From: Actinomadura latina NBRC 106108
GTDB lineage: Bacteria; Actinomycetota; Actinomycetes; Streptosporangiales; Streptosporangiaceae
Assembly (NCBI RefSeq): GCF_001552195.1
Contig: NZ_BCQS01000007.1
Location: 186,001-250,000 of the forward strand
DNA length: 64,000 bases
Reading direction: 5' to 3'
Below are positions 8,172-15,910 of this stretch, piece by piece. Positions within the stretch are counted from its first letter, which is position 1. Each line of letters begins with the position of its first letter. Position numbers and translations under genes: made by a program. The notes beneath the pieces are model-generated. The model searched no databases. It worked only from the letters and a program-made list of their open reading frames with translations, and was not told the DNA's origin.

Positions 8172-9335
8172 TTATGCGTGCAGACTACGGGCGGTAGATA
8201 TCGCGACCTCCGCCAGGGCCTCCCCGAGGCGTGTGAGGTCCGGCTCGTCCAGCGTGGCGCGGGCGGTCAGGCGCAGGCAGGCGCGGCCCTTGGGCACCGA
8301 CGGCGGGCGGAAGCAGCCGGTGCGGAGCCCGTGCTCAGCGCAGATCTCGGCGGCCCGCAGCGCGGCGTGCGGCTCGCCGAGGAAGACGGGGACGACGGCG
8401 GCCGCCGGAACGGCGGTCTCCAGGCCGGAACCGGCCGCGAGGTTTGAGATCCGGACGGCGCGGTCCCGCGCGCGTGCGGGCAGGCCGGGGTCGGATTCCA
8501 GCACGTCGAGGGCGGCGAGGGCGGCGCCCGCCGCGGGCGGGTTCAGGCCGGTGTCGAAGATGAACGACCGTCCGGTGTCGATCAGCGTCTCGATCACCTC
8601 GGGGGCGCCGAGGACCGCGCCGCCCTGGGACGCGAGCGCCTTCGACAGGGTGAGGGTCAGGATCACGTCGGGTTCGCCCGCGAGCCCGGCCGCGTGCGCG
8701 GCGCCCCTGCCGTGGTCGCCGACGACGCCGAGCGCGTGCGCCTCGTCGACCACCAGCAGCGCGCCGTGCGCCCGGGCGGCCGCGTGCAGCGCGGTCAGCG
8801 GCGCGAGATCGCCGTCCACGGAGAACACCGCGTCGGTGACCACGAGGGCGTCCTCCTCGTCGCGGCCGGCGAGGGCCTGCTCGACGGCGGCGGCGTCCCG
8901 GTGCGGGACGATCACGACGCGGGACCGCGACAGCCGGCACGCGTCCACGATCGAAGCGTGGTTGACCTGGTCGGACACGACGAGCGTGCCCGGCCCGGCG
9001 AGGGCGGTGACGGCGCCGAGGTTGGCGAGGAAGCCGGAGGAGAAGACGAGACCGGCGGCGCTGCCGGTGAACGCGGCGAGCCGCCGGTCCAGCTCGGCGT
9101 GCAGCCCGGTCGTCCCGGTGACCAGGCGCGACCCGGTGGAGCCGGTGCCCCACGCGCGGGCCGCGGCGCACGCGCCCTCGACCAGCCGGGGGTCGCCGGC
9201 GAGGCCGAGGTAGTCGTTGGACGCCAGGTCGGTGAGGCCGTCCGGGCGGGGGCGGAGCGTCCGGCGCAGCCCGTCCGCGGCCCGCCGCGCGGCCGCGTCC
9301 CGGAGCCTTGCCAGCGGGTCTCTTCCTGCGGTCAT
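8172..9335 (-). CDS. bioF: 8-amino-7-oxononanoate synthase BioF
   Basis: 387 residues from ATG 9335. A PLP enzyme of the alpha-oxoamine synthase family that condenses pimeloyl-ACP/CoA with alanine, the first committed step of biotin ring building. Visible motifs: LASNDYLGLAGDPR (37-50), GSTGSRLVTG, DQVNHASI, VVDEAHALGVVGDHGRG (195-211) and the PLP lysine K232 in TLTLSKALASQGGA. The longer frame upstream to 9395 lacks similarity. It is divergent from pdtaS (76-nt gap) and on the opposite strand from bioDB. Confidence 0.92.
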   Translation of the reverse strand: MTAGRDPLARLRDAAARRAADGLRRTLRPRPDGLTDLASNDYLGLAGDPRLVEGACAAARAWGTGSTGSRLVTGTTGLHAELDRRLAAFTGSAAGLVFSSGFLANLGAVTALAGPGTLVVSDQVNHASIVDACRLSRSRVVIVPHRDAAAVEQALAGRDEEDALVVTDAVFSVDGDLAPLTALHAAARAHGALLVVDEAHALGVVGDHGRGAAHAAGLAGEPDVILTLTLSKALASQGGAVLGAPEVIETLIDTGRSFIFDTGLNPPAAGAALAALDVLESDPGLPARARDRAVRISNLAAGSGLETAVPAAAVVPVFLGEPHAALRAAEICAEHGLRTGCFRPPSVPKGRACLRLTARATLDEPDLTRLGEALAEVAISTARSLHA

Positions 9336-9411
9336 GCCGGGAATCCTGCCAGGCCGCGGACGGGCCGGGGGACCCGCCCGGCCACCGGAGAGCATGGGCG
9401 ATGATGGTCGC

Positions 9412-11076
9412 GTGCCTACCTTGACCGATCTGGTCCGTGATCACACCGATCTCACCGAGACCGACCTGGAATGGCTGCACGCGCTCGTGTCCGACTGGCA
9501 GCTCCTCGCAGACCTGTCGTTCGCGGACCTGCTGCTGTGGGTCCCGCTGCGGTCGGCGGACGCGCTGCCCGCCGAGGCGGCGTCCCGCGGTGGACGCCAG
9601 CGGGGCCTGCTGGACACCGGCGCCGCCGTCCCCGGCTGGGTGGCGATCGCGCAGATACGCCCCACGACGGGTCCCACCGCCTACTCGGAGGACCTCGTCG
9701 GCAAGGTCGTCCGGACGGGGCGGCGCAAGCTGATCGACGTGGCGTGGCGGGAGCGCCGGATCGTCCGGGAGGGCGACCCGGAGTGGGGCAGCGGCATCCC
9801 CGTCCGGGAGGAGTCCATCCCGGTGCGGCGCGGCGCCAAGATCCTCGGGGTGATCCAGCGCAGCACGAACCTCAGCTCGGCGCGCACCCCGTCCCGGCTG
9901 GAGCTGACCTACCTGCAGAGCGCCAGCGACCTCGCCACGATGATCTCCGAGGGCCGGTTCCCGGTGCCCGGCGAGGAGCCGAACATGGTGCGCTCGCCGC
10001 GCGTCGGCGACGGGCTGATGCGCCTCGACCGCGCCGGCAAGGTCACCTACGCCAGCCCCAACGCGCAGTCGGCGTACCGGCGGCTCGGCTTCCCGGCGGA
10101 CCTGGTCGGCGAGGCGCTCGGCCAGATCACCGCGGACCTGTGCGACACCGGCGAGCCGCTGGAGGAGGCGCTGAGCGTCGTCCTGTCCGGCCGGGCGCCG
10201 CGCGAGGTCGAGGTCGAGTCACGCGGGTCGATCATGCAGCTGCGGACGATCCCGCTGGTGGTCGGCGGGACGCGGATCGGTGCGATCGTGCTGTGCCGGG
10301 ACGTCACCGAGCTGCGCTGGCGGGACCGGGAGCTGATGACCAAGGACGCCACGATCCGGGAGATCCACCACCGGGTGAAGAACAACCTGCAGACGGTCGC
10401 GGCGCTGCTGCGGCTGCAGGCCCGCCGGCTGCGGATCCCGGAGGGACGGGCCGCGCTGGACGAGGCGGTCCGCCGCGTCGGGTCCATAGCGATCGTGCAC
10501 GAGACGCTGTCGCACACCCCGGACGAGCTGATCGACTTCGACGACATCGCGGACCGCGTGATCACGATGGCGGGGGAGGTGTCGACGCCGGAGACCAAGG
10601 TCGCCCCGAAGCGGACCGGCAGCTTCGGCGTCCTGCCCGCCGAGGTCGCGACACCGCTGGCGATGGCGCTCACCGAGCTGCTGCAGAACGCGCTGGAGCA
10701 CGGCCTCGCCAACCGGTTCGGGACGCTGGAGGTCGCCGCGCGGCGCTACGGCGAGGGGGAGGAGCGCCGCGAGCCGGGCGGCGTGGCGGTCTGGGGTGAA
10801 TGGTCGGCGCCGGGGGCCGACGAGCCGCGCGCCCCGCAGGCGGCGGAGACGGGGGAGCAGCCGTCCGGGCGCCGGCTGGTGACGACCGTCGCGGACGACG
10901 GCGTGGGCCTGCCCGCGGACTTCGACGTGGAGAGCAGCAACAGCCTCGGCCTGCAGATCGTCCGCACGCTGATCGTGGGCGAGCTGGGCGGCCGGCTGGA
11001 CTTCCGCCCCCGTCCGGGCGGGGGCACCGAGGTGGTGGTGGACGTCCCGCTGGACCACCACCACCGGAGGTTCTGA
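9412..11076 (+). CDS. pdtaS: Sensor histidine kinase PdtaS
   Basis: 554 residues from GTG 9412, chosen because VPTLTDLVRDHTDLTETD...WQLLADLSFADLLLWV aligns with the start of mycobacterial PdtaS. Order: GAF-like domain (about 1-180), PAS domain (about 195-305), HisKA_2 dimerisation segment with phospho-accepting His in EIHHRVKNNLQTVAALLRL, then HATPase_c (LTELLQNALEHGL, DDGVGLPADF, SLGLQIVRTL). A roughly 40-residue acidic/polar insert interrupts the ATPase domain. PdtaS is cytoplasmic and signals to the antitermination regulator PdtaR, which is not in this window. The neighbouring whiB1 matches the pdtaS-whiB1 order known in mycobacteria. Confidence 0.88.
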   Translation: MPTLTDLVRDHTDLTETDLEWLHALVSDWQLLADLSFADLLLWVPLRSADALPAEAASRGGRQRGLLDTGAAVPGWVAIAQIRPTTGPTAYSEDLVGKVVRTGRRKLIDVAWRERRIVREGDPEWGSGIPVREESIPVRRGAKILGVIQRSTNLSSARTPSRLELTYLQSASDLATMISEGRFPVPGEEPNMVRSPRVGDGLMRLDRAGKVTYASPNAQSAYRRLGFPADLVGEALGQITADLCDTGEPLEEALSVVLSGRAPREVEVESRGSIMQLRTIPLVVGGTRIGAIVLCRDVTELRWRDRELMTKDATIREIHHRVKNNLQTVAALLRLQARRLRIPEGRAALDEAVRRVGSIAIVHETLSHTPDELIDFDDIADRVITMAGEVSTPETKVAPKRTGSFGVLPAEVATPLAMALTELLQNALEHGLANRFGTLEVAARRYGEGEERREPGGVAVWGEWSAPGADEPRAPQAAETGEQPSGRRLVTTVADDGVGLPADFDVESSNSLGLQIVRTLIVGELGGRLDFRPRPGGGTEVVVDVPLDHHHRRF

Positions 11077-11081
11077 CCGCG

Positions 11082-11128
11082 GCGGCGCCACATGCTCTCC
11101 CGCCGGGGCTGGGAGGCGGTGGCGCCGC
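11082..11128. terminator. Stem-loop between convergent pdtaS and whiB1
   Basis: GCGGCGCCAC (11082-11091) pairs perfectly with GTGGCGCCGC (11119-11128), with a smaller stem inside the loop. It lies between two convergent stops and could terminate both. Confidence 0.6.
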
Positions 11129-11149
11129 GAGGCGGCGAACCGGGAAGGG

Positions 11150-11410
11150 TCAGAGGGCGGCGTTCGCGCGGGCCCGGGCGCGGGAGGCGCGGCGCTTGAG
11201 GGCGCGGCGCTCGTCCTCGCCCATCCCGCCCCAGACGCCCGACTCCTGGCCGGACTCCAGCGCCCAGCGCAGGCACGCGTCGGTCACGTCGCAGCGTCGG
11301 CACACCTGCTTGGCCTCTTCGATCTGCAGGATCGCGGGCCCGGTGTTGCCGATCGGGAAGAACAGCTCGGGGTCCACGTCACGGCAGGCTGCGCGGTGGC
11401 GCCAGTCCAT
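11150..11410 (-). CDS. whiB1: Iron-sulfur transcription factor WhiB1
   Basis: 86 residues. Four cluster cysteines at positions 9, 37, 40 and 46 have exactly the spacing of M. tuberculosis WhiB1. They are followed by the G-V-W-G-G-M turn and a basic tail (DERRALKRRASRARAR) that contacts DNA or sigma. The 4Fe-4S protein binds the primary sigma factor and reacts with NO. ATG 11410 is used because AAGGAG sits 8 nt before it; a GTG three codons upstream is too close to that site. A perfect CRP-type palindrome lies about 42 nt upstream. Confidence 0.93.
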   Translation of the reverse strand: MDWRHRAACRDVDPELFFPIGNTGPAILQIEEAKQVCRRCDVTDACLRWALESGQESGVWGGMGEDERRALKRRASRARARANAAL

Positions 11411-11451
11411 GCGGTCCACTCCTTCGTCAGGTGGTGGAGAAACTCCACTTT

Positions 11452-11467
11452 TGTGAACGGTTTCACA
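11452..11467. promoter_or_regulatory. CRP/FNR-type operator upstream of whiB1
   Basis: TGTGAACGGTTTCACA is a perfect TGTGA-N6-TCACA palindrome 42-57 nt upstream of the whiB1 start. In M. tuberculosis the cAMP receptor protein Rv3676 binds such a site at whiB1. Confidence 0.75.
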
Positions 11468-11612
11468 TGTCGCGAACGCCCGGGAGGCCGGTGGGTCAGG
11501 TCCAGGGGTGAATGTTCGGCGGCGGCCGTGAGCAGGGGACCGGCGGCGTCGGGGTCCCCGTCCAGCGGGCGCACTTTGAGCGTGTCAGGGCGGCGCGGGG
11601 CGACGCAAGACC

Positions 11613-11632
11613 TTTGAGAAAGGATTCTCAAA
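11613..11632. promoter_or_regulatory. 20-bp perfect palindromic element, AT-rich
   Basis: TTTGAGAA-AGGA-TTCTCAAA: 8-bp arms and 4-nt centre inside the 327-nt non-coding stretch 11411-11737. It is about 200 nt upstream of whiB1 and beyond the 3' end of the lipid kinase. It resembles Fur-family boxes (TGAGAAT-N-ATTCTCA) but has a different centre. No gene starts close to it. Confidence 0.45.
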
Positions 11633-11737
11633 GTATGGGTGTCGCATGTGTCACACCCGCGGGTCGGGCGTGTTACTTGGCTCTCACCTGGCCGCCCGTG
11701 CGCCGCGAATGACCCCGCTCCGCGAACGGCCGCGCAC

Positions 11738-12679
11738 TCAAATGACGATGCGTATGGCCTTCGGAACCGACCGGAAGGTCACGCTCCGCTGTTCACCGAG
11801 GTAGTCGCCGTCCAGCTGAAAGGCCACCGGGCGCGCCGCGCTCAAGGTGATCTCCGCCGCATCGTGGACGTTCACCACGTGGCGTCCCTGCAGCGGACGC
11901 GTGCGCGTGGTCAGCATCTGGACAAGCGCCCCCACTGTTGCGCCGACCTCCAGCGAACGCATCCCGAACACGTCCAGGCCCCGGCCGAAGTTCGCCTTCG
12001 GACTCGGATTCACCGGCATGCGGCCCATGAAAGTCCACGGCGACGTATTGGAGATGAACGCGAGGAACAGCCCCGATATCGGCGGGCGTCCGGGCCGTTC
12101 CAAAGTGAGCGCGGGACGCCGCCGATCCGTGCCGGAGAAGAAATGCCGGACGGCGGTCCGCACATACAGCGACGGGTCCGCGCGGACCCCCGCGTCACGC
12201 CGCCGCTCCACCTCCCGGACGACCTCGGCGTCCAGCCCGACGCCCGCGCAGAACGTGAAGTACCGCTCCCCGCCGTCCGGCAGGGAGGCGGTGCCGAGGC
12301 CGACCGTCCGGTGCCGGCCCGCCCGCAGCGCCTCCAGCACCGCCGTCGTCGCGCCGATCGGGTCGTCCGGCAGGCCGAGCGCGCGGGCGAACACGTTCGC
12401 GCTCCCGCACGGCAGCACCGCCAGCGCCGGGAGATCGGGGGACGGGCCCTCGGCGAGCAGGCCGTTGACCGCCTCGTTCACCGTCCCGTCGCCGCCGAGC
12501 GCGATCACGACGTCGTAGCCGTCCACCGCGGCCTGCCGGGCCAGTTCGGTCGCGTGGCCGCGATGGCCGGTCTCGGCGAGCACGAGGTCGAGGTCGCCGG
12601 TGAAGGCCCGCACGAGGATGTCGCGGGCCCGCCGGGAGGTGGAGGTCGCCTTGGGATTGGCGATGAGCATGGCGCGCAC
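11738..12679 (-). CDS. Diacylglycerol/lipid kinase family protein
   Basis: 313 residues. The nucleotide-binding signature VIALGGDGTVNEAVNGLL (about residues 80-97) and LPCGSANVFARALG identify the DAGK catalytic family, which phosphorylates lipids such as diacylglycerol at the membrane. The C-terminal beta domain (ISNTSPWTFMG, VNVHDAAEITLSAARPVAFQ-D-GD) is intact. The start is taken as GTG 12679, 7 nt after a TACCCT box; ATG 12667 is an alternative. The lipid substrate is unknown. Divergent from the membrane protein at 12731. Confidence 0.85.
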   Translation of the reverse strand: MRAMLIANPKATSTSRRARDILVRAFTGDLDLVLAETGHRGHATELARQAAVDGYDVVIALGGDGTVNEAVNGLLAEGPSPDLPALAVLPCGSANVFARALGLPDDPIGATTAVLEALRAGRHRTVGLGTASLPDGGERYFTFCAGVGLDAEVVREVERRRDAGVRADPSLYVRTAVRHFFSGTDRRRPALTLERPGRPPISGLFLAFISNTSPWTFMGRMPVNPSPKANFGRGLDVFGMRSLEVGATVGALVQMLTTRTRPLQGRHVVNVHDAAEITLSAARPVAFQLDGDYLGEQRSVTFRSVPKAIRIVI

Positions 12680-12686
12680 GTGCGCC

Positions 12687-12692
12687 AGGGTA
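12687..12692 (-). promoter_or_regulatory. -10 element, leaderless lipid kinase
   Basis: TACCCT (reading left) is 7 nt before GTG 12679. Confidence 0.4.
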
Positions 12693-12718
12693 TGGGACGC
12701 GTACGTCAACGCGACCAG

Positions 12719-12724
12719 TAGGGT
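12719..12724 (+). promoter_or_regulatory. -10 element, leaderless membrane protein
   Basis: TAGGGT is 6 nt before GTG 12731; together with 12687-12692 it makes a compact divergent promoter pair in 51 nt. Confidence 0.4.
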
Positions 12725-12730
12725 TCAGGT

Positions 12731-13237
12731 GTGAGCAAGCGCCCCATCACCGTCCAGGCCGCCGCCGCCCTGGAGGCCGCGGAGGGTCTCGCCGCCGTCG
12801 GGTTCGGCGTCTACACCGGCGTGGAGACGGCCGTCGGCGCCGCCGTCGACCCGGTCAGCGCGATCGGGGTCACCGTCCTCGCCCTCGCCGGCGGGCTCGG
12901 CATGCTCGGCTGCGCCCGGGGGCTGCTGCGCGCCGACCAGTGGAGCCGCGCACCCACGGTGCTCACCCAGCTGTTCGCGCTGCCCATCGCGTGGTCGCTG
13001 TGGCAGAGCGACCGGCCCGGCATCGCGATCCCGATGGGCGCCGTCGCCGTCCTCGCGCTGATCACCGTGCTCAGCCCGCCGAGCACCGCCTGGCTGATCG
13101 ACGACCACGACGACGACGCCGCGGAACCGCGCGAGGACGCCGAGCCCGCCCAGGCGGAGCCTGCGGAGCCGGCGGAGCCGCGCTCCCTGGGGCGGCGGCT
13201 CATGGACCGCCTCAAGGAACAGCCCACCAAGAACTGA
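12731..13237 (+). CDS. Four-helix integral membrane protein, unknown function
   Basis: 168 residues. Four hydrophobic stretches (about 10-35, 42-65, 77-95, 100-118) are followed by an acidic, Ala/Pro/Glu-rich cytoplasmic tail (DDHDDDAAEP, then QAEPAEPAEP) and a basic end (GRRLMDRLKEQP). No enzymatic motif is seen. Actinomycetes carry many such small proteins without assigned role. Probably leaderless. A strong terminator follows within 5 nt of the stop. Confidence 0.75.
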   Translation: MSKRPITVQAAAALEAAEGLAAVGFGVYTGVETAVGAAVDPVSAIGVTVLALAGGLGMLGCARGLLRADQWSRAPTVLTQLFALPIAWSLWQSDRPGIAIPMGAVAVLALITVLSPPSTAWLIDDHDDDAAEPREDAEPAQAEPAEPAEPRSLGRRLMDRLKEQPTKN

Positions 13238-13241
13238 CCGA

Positions 13242-13285
13242 GATGCCGAGGGGCCCCGGGAACGAACCCGGGGCCCCTCGGCATC
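13242..13285. terminator. Strong bidirectional terminator
   Basis: A perfect 19-bp stem (GATGCCGAGGGGCCCCGGG, 13242-13260) with loop AACGAA and matching arm 13267-13285, placed between the convergent membrane protein and sigma factor genes. Confidence 0.8.
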
Positions 13286-13295
13286 CGCACGATCG

Positions 13296-14147
13296 CTATT
13301 CGTCGGCGGTCAGGCCCTCGCGCAGCTGCGCCAGCGTCCGGGCGAGCAGGCGGGACACGTGCATCTGGGAGATGCCGAGCTCGGCGGCGATCTGCGACTG
13401 CGTCATGTTGCCGAAGAACCGCAGCAGCAGGATCTTCTTCTCGCGCGCGGGCAGCTTCTCCAGCAGCGGCTTGAGGGACTCGCGGTACTCCACGCCCTCC
13501 AGCGACTCGTCCACCATGCCGAGCGAGTCGGCCACCGCGGGCGCGTCCTCGTCGCCGGAGTCGGGGGCGTCCAGGGACACGGTGGAGTAGGCGTTCGCCG
13601 ACTCCAGGCCCTCCAGCACCTCCTCCTCGCTCATCTGCAGGTGCGCGGCCAGTTCGCTCACCGTCGGCGCGCGGCCCTCGCGCTGCGCGAGGTCGCTGAT
13701 CGCCTTGGTCAGCGACAGCTTCAGCTCCTGCAGCCGGCGCGGGACGCGGACGGCCCAGCCCTTGTCGCGGAAGTGCCGCTTGATCTCGCCGACGATCGTG
13801 GGCGTCGCGTAGGTGGAGAACTCCACGCCGCGCTCCAGGTCGAACCGGTCGATCGACTTGATCAGGCCGATGGTGGCGACCTGGATCAGGTCGTCCAGCC
13901 ACTCGCCGCGGTTGCGGAAGCGGCGGGCGAGATACTCCACCAGCGGCAGGTGCAGCTCCACGAGCTGGTCGCGGATGCGCTGGCGCTCCGGATCGCCCTC
14001 CGGGAGCTCGGCGAGCCGCTCGAACAGCGCGCGCGCCCGGGCCCGGTCGGGCACCCCGGACTCCGACCGCTCGCTCCGCTCGCTGCTCGGCGCGGGGACC
14101 GGCGTCGTCTCCGGCGTCGTCTCCTCCGTCGTCGTCTTCTCCGTCAC
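13296..14147 (-). CDS. SigB/SigF-family RNA polymerase sigma factor
   Basis: 283 residues. After a Thr/Glu-rich N-terminus come region 2 ([56 protein letters not shown]), region 3 ([20 protein letters not shown]) and region 4 ([31 protein letters not shown]). This is the group 3 stress/sporulation sigma type, usually held inactive by an RsbW-like protein. The GTG start overlaps the stop of the anti-sigma gene (GTGA), so synthesis is coupled. Confidence 0.92.
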   Translation of the reverse strand: [283 protein letters not shown]

Positions 14148-14572
14148 GGGGCCCCCGCCGCACCGCGCCGCTTCTGCAGCGTCACGGTGACCCGGTCGTC
14201 GGAGCCCACCTCGGCGTCCACCTCGCCCGCCAGGGACGACAGCACCGTCCAGGCGAAGGTGTCGCGGCTGGGCACCTCGCCGTCGACGGTCAGCACCGAC
14301 ACGGAGATGCGCATCGCGTCCCCGGTCAGCTCGAACTCGCACGTCAGGTCGGTCCCGGGCACGGCCTGGGCGAGCAGCATCGCGCACGCCTCGTCCACGG
14401 CGATGCGCAGGTCCTCTATTTCGTCCAGGGTGAAGTCGAGCCTGGCCGCGAGTCCCGCGGTCGCCGTCCGCAGCACGGACAGGTAGGCGCTCGCGGCCGG
14501 CAGCCTCACCGTCACCACGTCGCGGACGGACAACTTCGTACTGGCCGGCATTGCAGCGGTTTCCTCGGTCAC
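14144..14572 (-). CDS. RsbW-like anti-sigma factor (GHKL ATPase)
   Basis: 142 residues. The HATPase N-box LRIAVDEACAMLLAQ and preceding LDFTLDEIEDL are typical of SpoIIAB/RsbW kinases that bind a SigF/SigB factor and phosphorylate an anti-anti-sigma protein. The C-terminal ATP-lid text (DTFAWTVLSSLAGEV) is short but conserved in actinobacterial members. GTG 14572 follows CGAGGGAG. It is immediately upstream of and overlaps its presumed target sigma gene. No anti-anti-sigma (STAS) gene is in the window. Confidence 0.85.
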   Translation of the reverse strand: MTEETAAMPASTKLSVRDVVTVRLPAASAYLSVLRTATAGLAARLDFTLDEIEDLRIAVDEACAMLLAQAVPGTDLTCEFELTGDAMRISVSVLTVDGEVPSRDTFAWTVLSSLAGEVDAEVGSDDRVTVTLQKRRGAAGAP

Positions 14573-14759
14573 GTCACTCCCTCGCAGGATGGTCCCGCTG
14601 CTTCGAAACTACCGCCTGCGGGGCGTGCTCGGAGACTTCGGCGCGCGTGGCTTTCCTACGAACGCCGCGCCGACCTGACCGGACGCGTCCCAAACTTCCG
14701 GCGGGCGAGGGGTGAGTCACGCCCCCGCGCGCCCGCACGCCCCATACGTCCCGTTCGAA

Positions 14760-14765
14760 TACCCT
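14760..14765 (+). promoter_or_regulatory. -10 element for leaderless GNAT gene
   Basis: TACCCT followed by 6 nt and GTG 14772, supporting that start over the upstream GTG 14712. Confidence 0.45.
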
Positions 14766-14771
14766 GCCGGG

Positions 14772-15242
14772 GTGATTCGCTACGCGACCCCAGACGACGT
14801 CCCGGAGATCCTGCGGCTGATCCGCGAGCTCGCGGACTACGAGCGCGCCCTCCACGAGGTGAAGGCCACCGAGGAGCAGCTGCACGCGCGCCTCTTCGGC
14901 GAGGACCCGCAGGTGTTCGCCCACGTCGCCGAGCACGAGGGCCGCGTGGTCGGGATGTCGTTGTGGTTCCTCACGTTCTCCACATGGAACGGCACTCACG
15001 GCATCTACCTGGAGGACCTGTTCGTCGAGCCGGACATCCGCGGCCACGGCTACGGCAAGGCCCTCCTCACCGAACTGACCCGCATCGCCGACGCCCGGGG
15101 CTACGGCCGCGTCGAGTGGTCGGTGCTGAACTGGAACGAGCCGGCGATCGGCTTCTACAAGGCCATGGGCGCCCGTCCCCAGGACGAGTGGACGGTCTAC
15201 CGCCTGACCGGCGACGCCCTCGCCGAAGCCGCCCGCTCGTAG
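14772..15242 (+). CDS. GNAT N-acetyltransferase, diamine acetyltransferase-like
   Basis: 156 residues. IRYATPDDVPEILRLIRELADYE at the N-terminus, IYLEDLFVEPDIRGHGYGKALL (acetyl-CoA pyrophosphate loop R-G-H-G-Y-G-K) and WSVLNWNEPAIGFYKAMGA match the spermidine/spermine and thialysine acetyltransferase subgroup. It probably transfers acetyl from acetyl-CoA to a small polyamine-like amine in the cytoplasm; the exact substrate cannot be read from sequence. Stands alone, convergent with sodN. Confidence 0.85.
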   Translation: MIRYATPDDVPEILRLIRELADYERALHEVKATEEQLHARLFGEDPQVFAHVAEHEGRVVGMSLWFLTFSTWNGTHGIYLEDLFVEPDIRGHGYGKALLTELTRIADARGYGRVEWSVLNWNEPAIGFYKAMGARPQDEWTVYRLTGDALAEAARS

Positions 15243-15276
15243 CAGCGGACACCGGCGGGGCTGGCCCGGACATGGG

Positions 15277-15307
15277 CGAGGCCCAGCCCGTCGCGGGCTG
15301 GGCCTCG
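15277..15307. terminator. Stem-loop between GNAT and sodN
   Basis: CGAGGCCCAGCCCG (15277-15290), loop TCG, and the perfect complementary arm 15294-15307, between convergent stops. Confidence 0.75.
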
Positions 15308-15320
15308 ATGTTCGCGCAGG

Positions 15321-15725
15321 TCAGGACTGCTTGGTCTCCCAGAAGATCTTGTCGATCTCCGCGATCTTGCCCAGCAGGTCCTCGGCGACCTTGACGTCCA
15401 TGGTGGCCTTGGTGCCGCCGCCACCGCCGGCGAGCTTGGTGGCCTCGTTGAACAGCTGGTGCAGCTGCGGGTACTTCTCGAAGTGCGGCGGCTTGAAGTA
15501 GTCGGTCCAGAGCACCCAGAGGTGCTCCTTGACCAGCTGGCTGCGCTGCTCCTTGATCAGGATCGCCCGGGCGCGGAACTCCGGGTCCTCGTTGGCGGCG
15601 TACTTCTCGCAGATCGCCTTGACCGACTCGGCTTCGATCCGGGCCTGCGCCGGGTCGTAAACGCCGCACGGCAGGTCGCAGTGCGCGGACACCGTGGTCT
15701 TCGGGCGCAGAAGCTTGAGCAACAC
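15321..15725 (-). CDS. sodN: Nickel superoxide dismutase SodN precursor
   Basis: 134 residues. The nickel hook H-C-D-L-P-C-G-V-Y-D and the following PAQARIEAESVKA are diagnostic, as are DYFKPPHFEKYP and the end AEIDKIFWETK. Disproportionates superoxide in the cytoplasm. GTG 15725 (site GGGAAGGGATG upstream) is chosen over ATG 15755 because it leaves a 14-residue propeptide before His1, the same length as in Streptomyces. Removal exposes the N-terminal His that binds Ni. The protease gene sodX is divergent, 185 nt away. Confidence 0.95.
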   Translation of the reverse strand: MLLKLLRPKTTVSAHCDLPCGVYDPAQARIEAESVKAICEKYAANEDPEFRARAILIKEQRSQLVKEHLWVLWTDYFKPPHFEKYPQLHQLFNEATKLAGGGGGTKATMDVKVAEDLLGKIAEIDKIFWETKQS

Positions 15726-15910
15726 CTGCTCATCCCTTCCCTCGTTGCGGATCATGCTCAGGTCACCGACATTACCCTTGTGCCCCTGGGCGCGTCCGGC
15801 CAGGGCGCTCGGTATTTCGGCCTAAGACCCGGGCCGCGCGCGGCCCGGAGCCCTTCCTGGCAGAGTTGTCACCACGGTCCGCCGATGTATGCGGGCGAGC
15901 GAGGAGGAGC

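Noticed and set aside
11613..11632. The palindrome considered as a transcription terminator
   Set aside because: The arms are AT-rich and weak for this genome, and the adjacent lipid kinase (reading left) ends about 100 nt away on the other side.
12704..12709. TTGACG considered as the -35 of the lipid kinase promoter
   Set aside because: It is only 11 nt from the TACCCT box, too close for a normal promoter.
14573..14711. A SigB-type promoter (GTTT...GGGTA) upstream of the anti-sigma gene
   Set aside because: GTTTCG is present but the GGGAC that follows is only 9 nt away; spacing does not fit.
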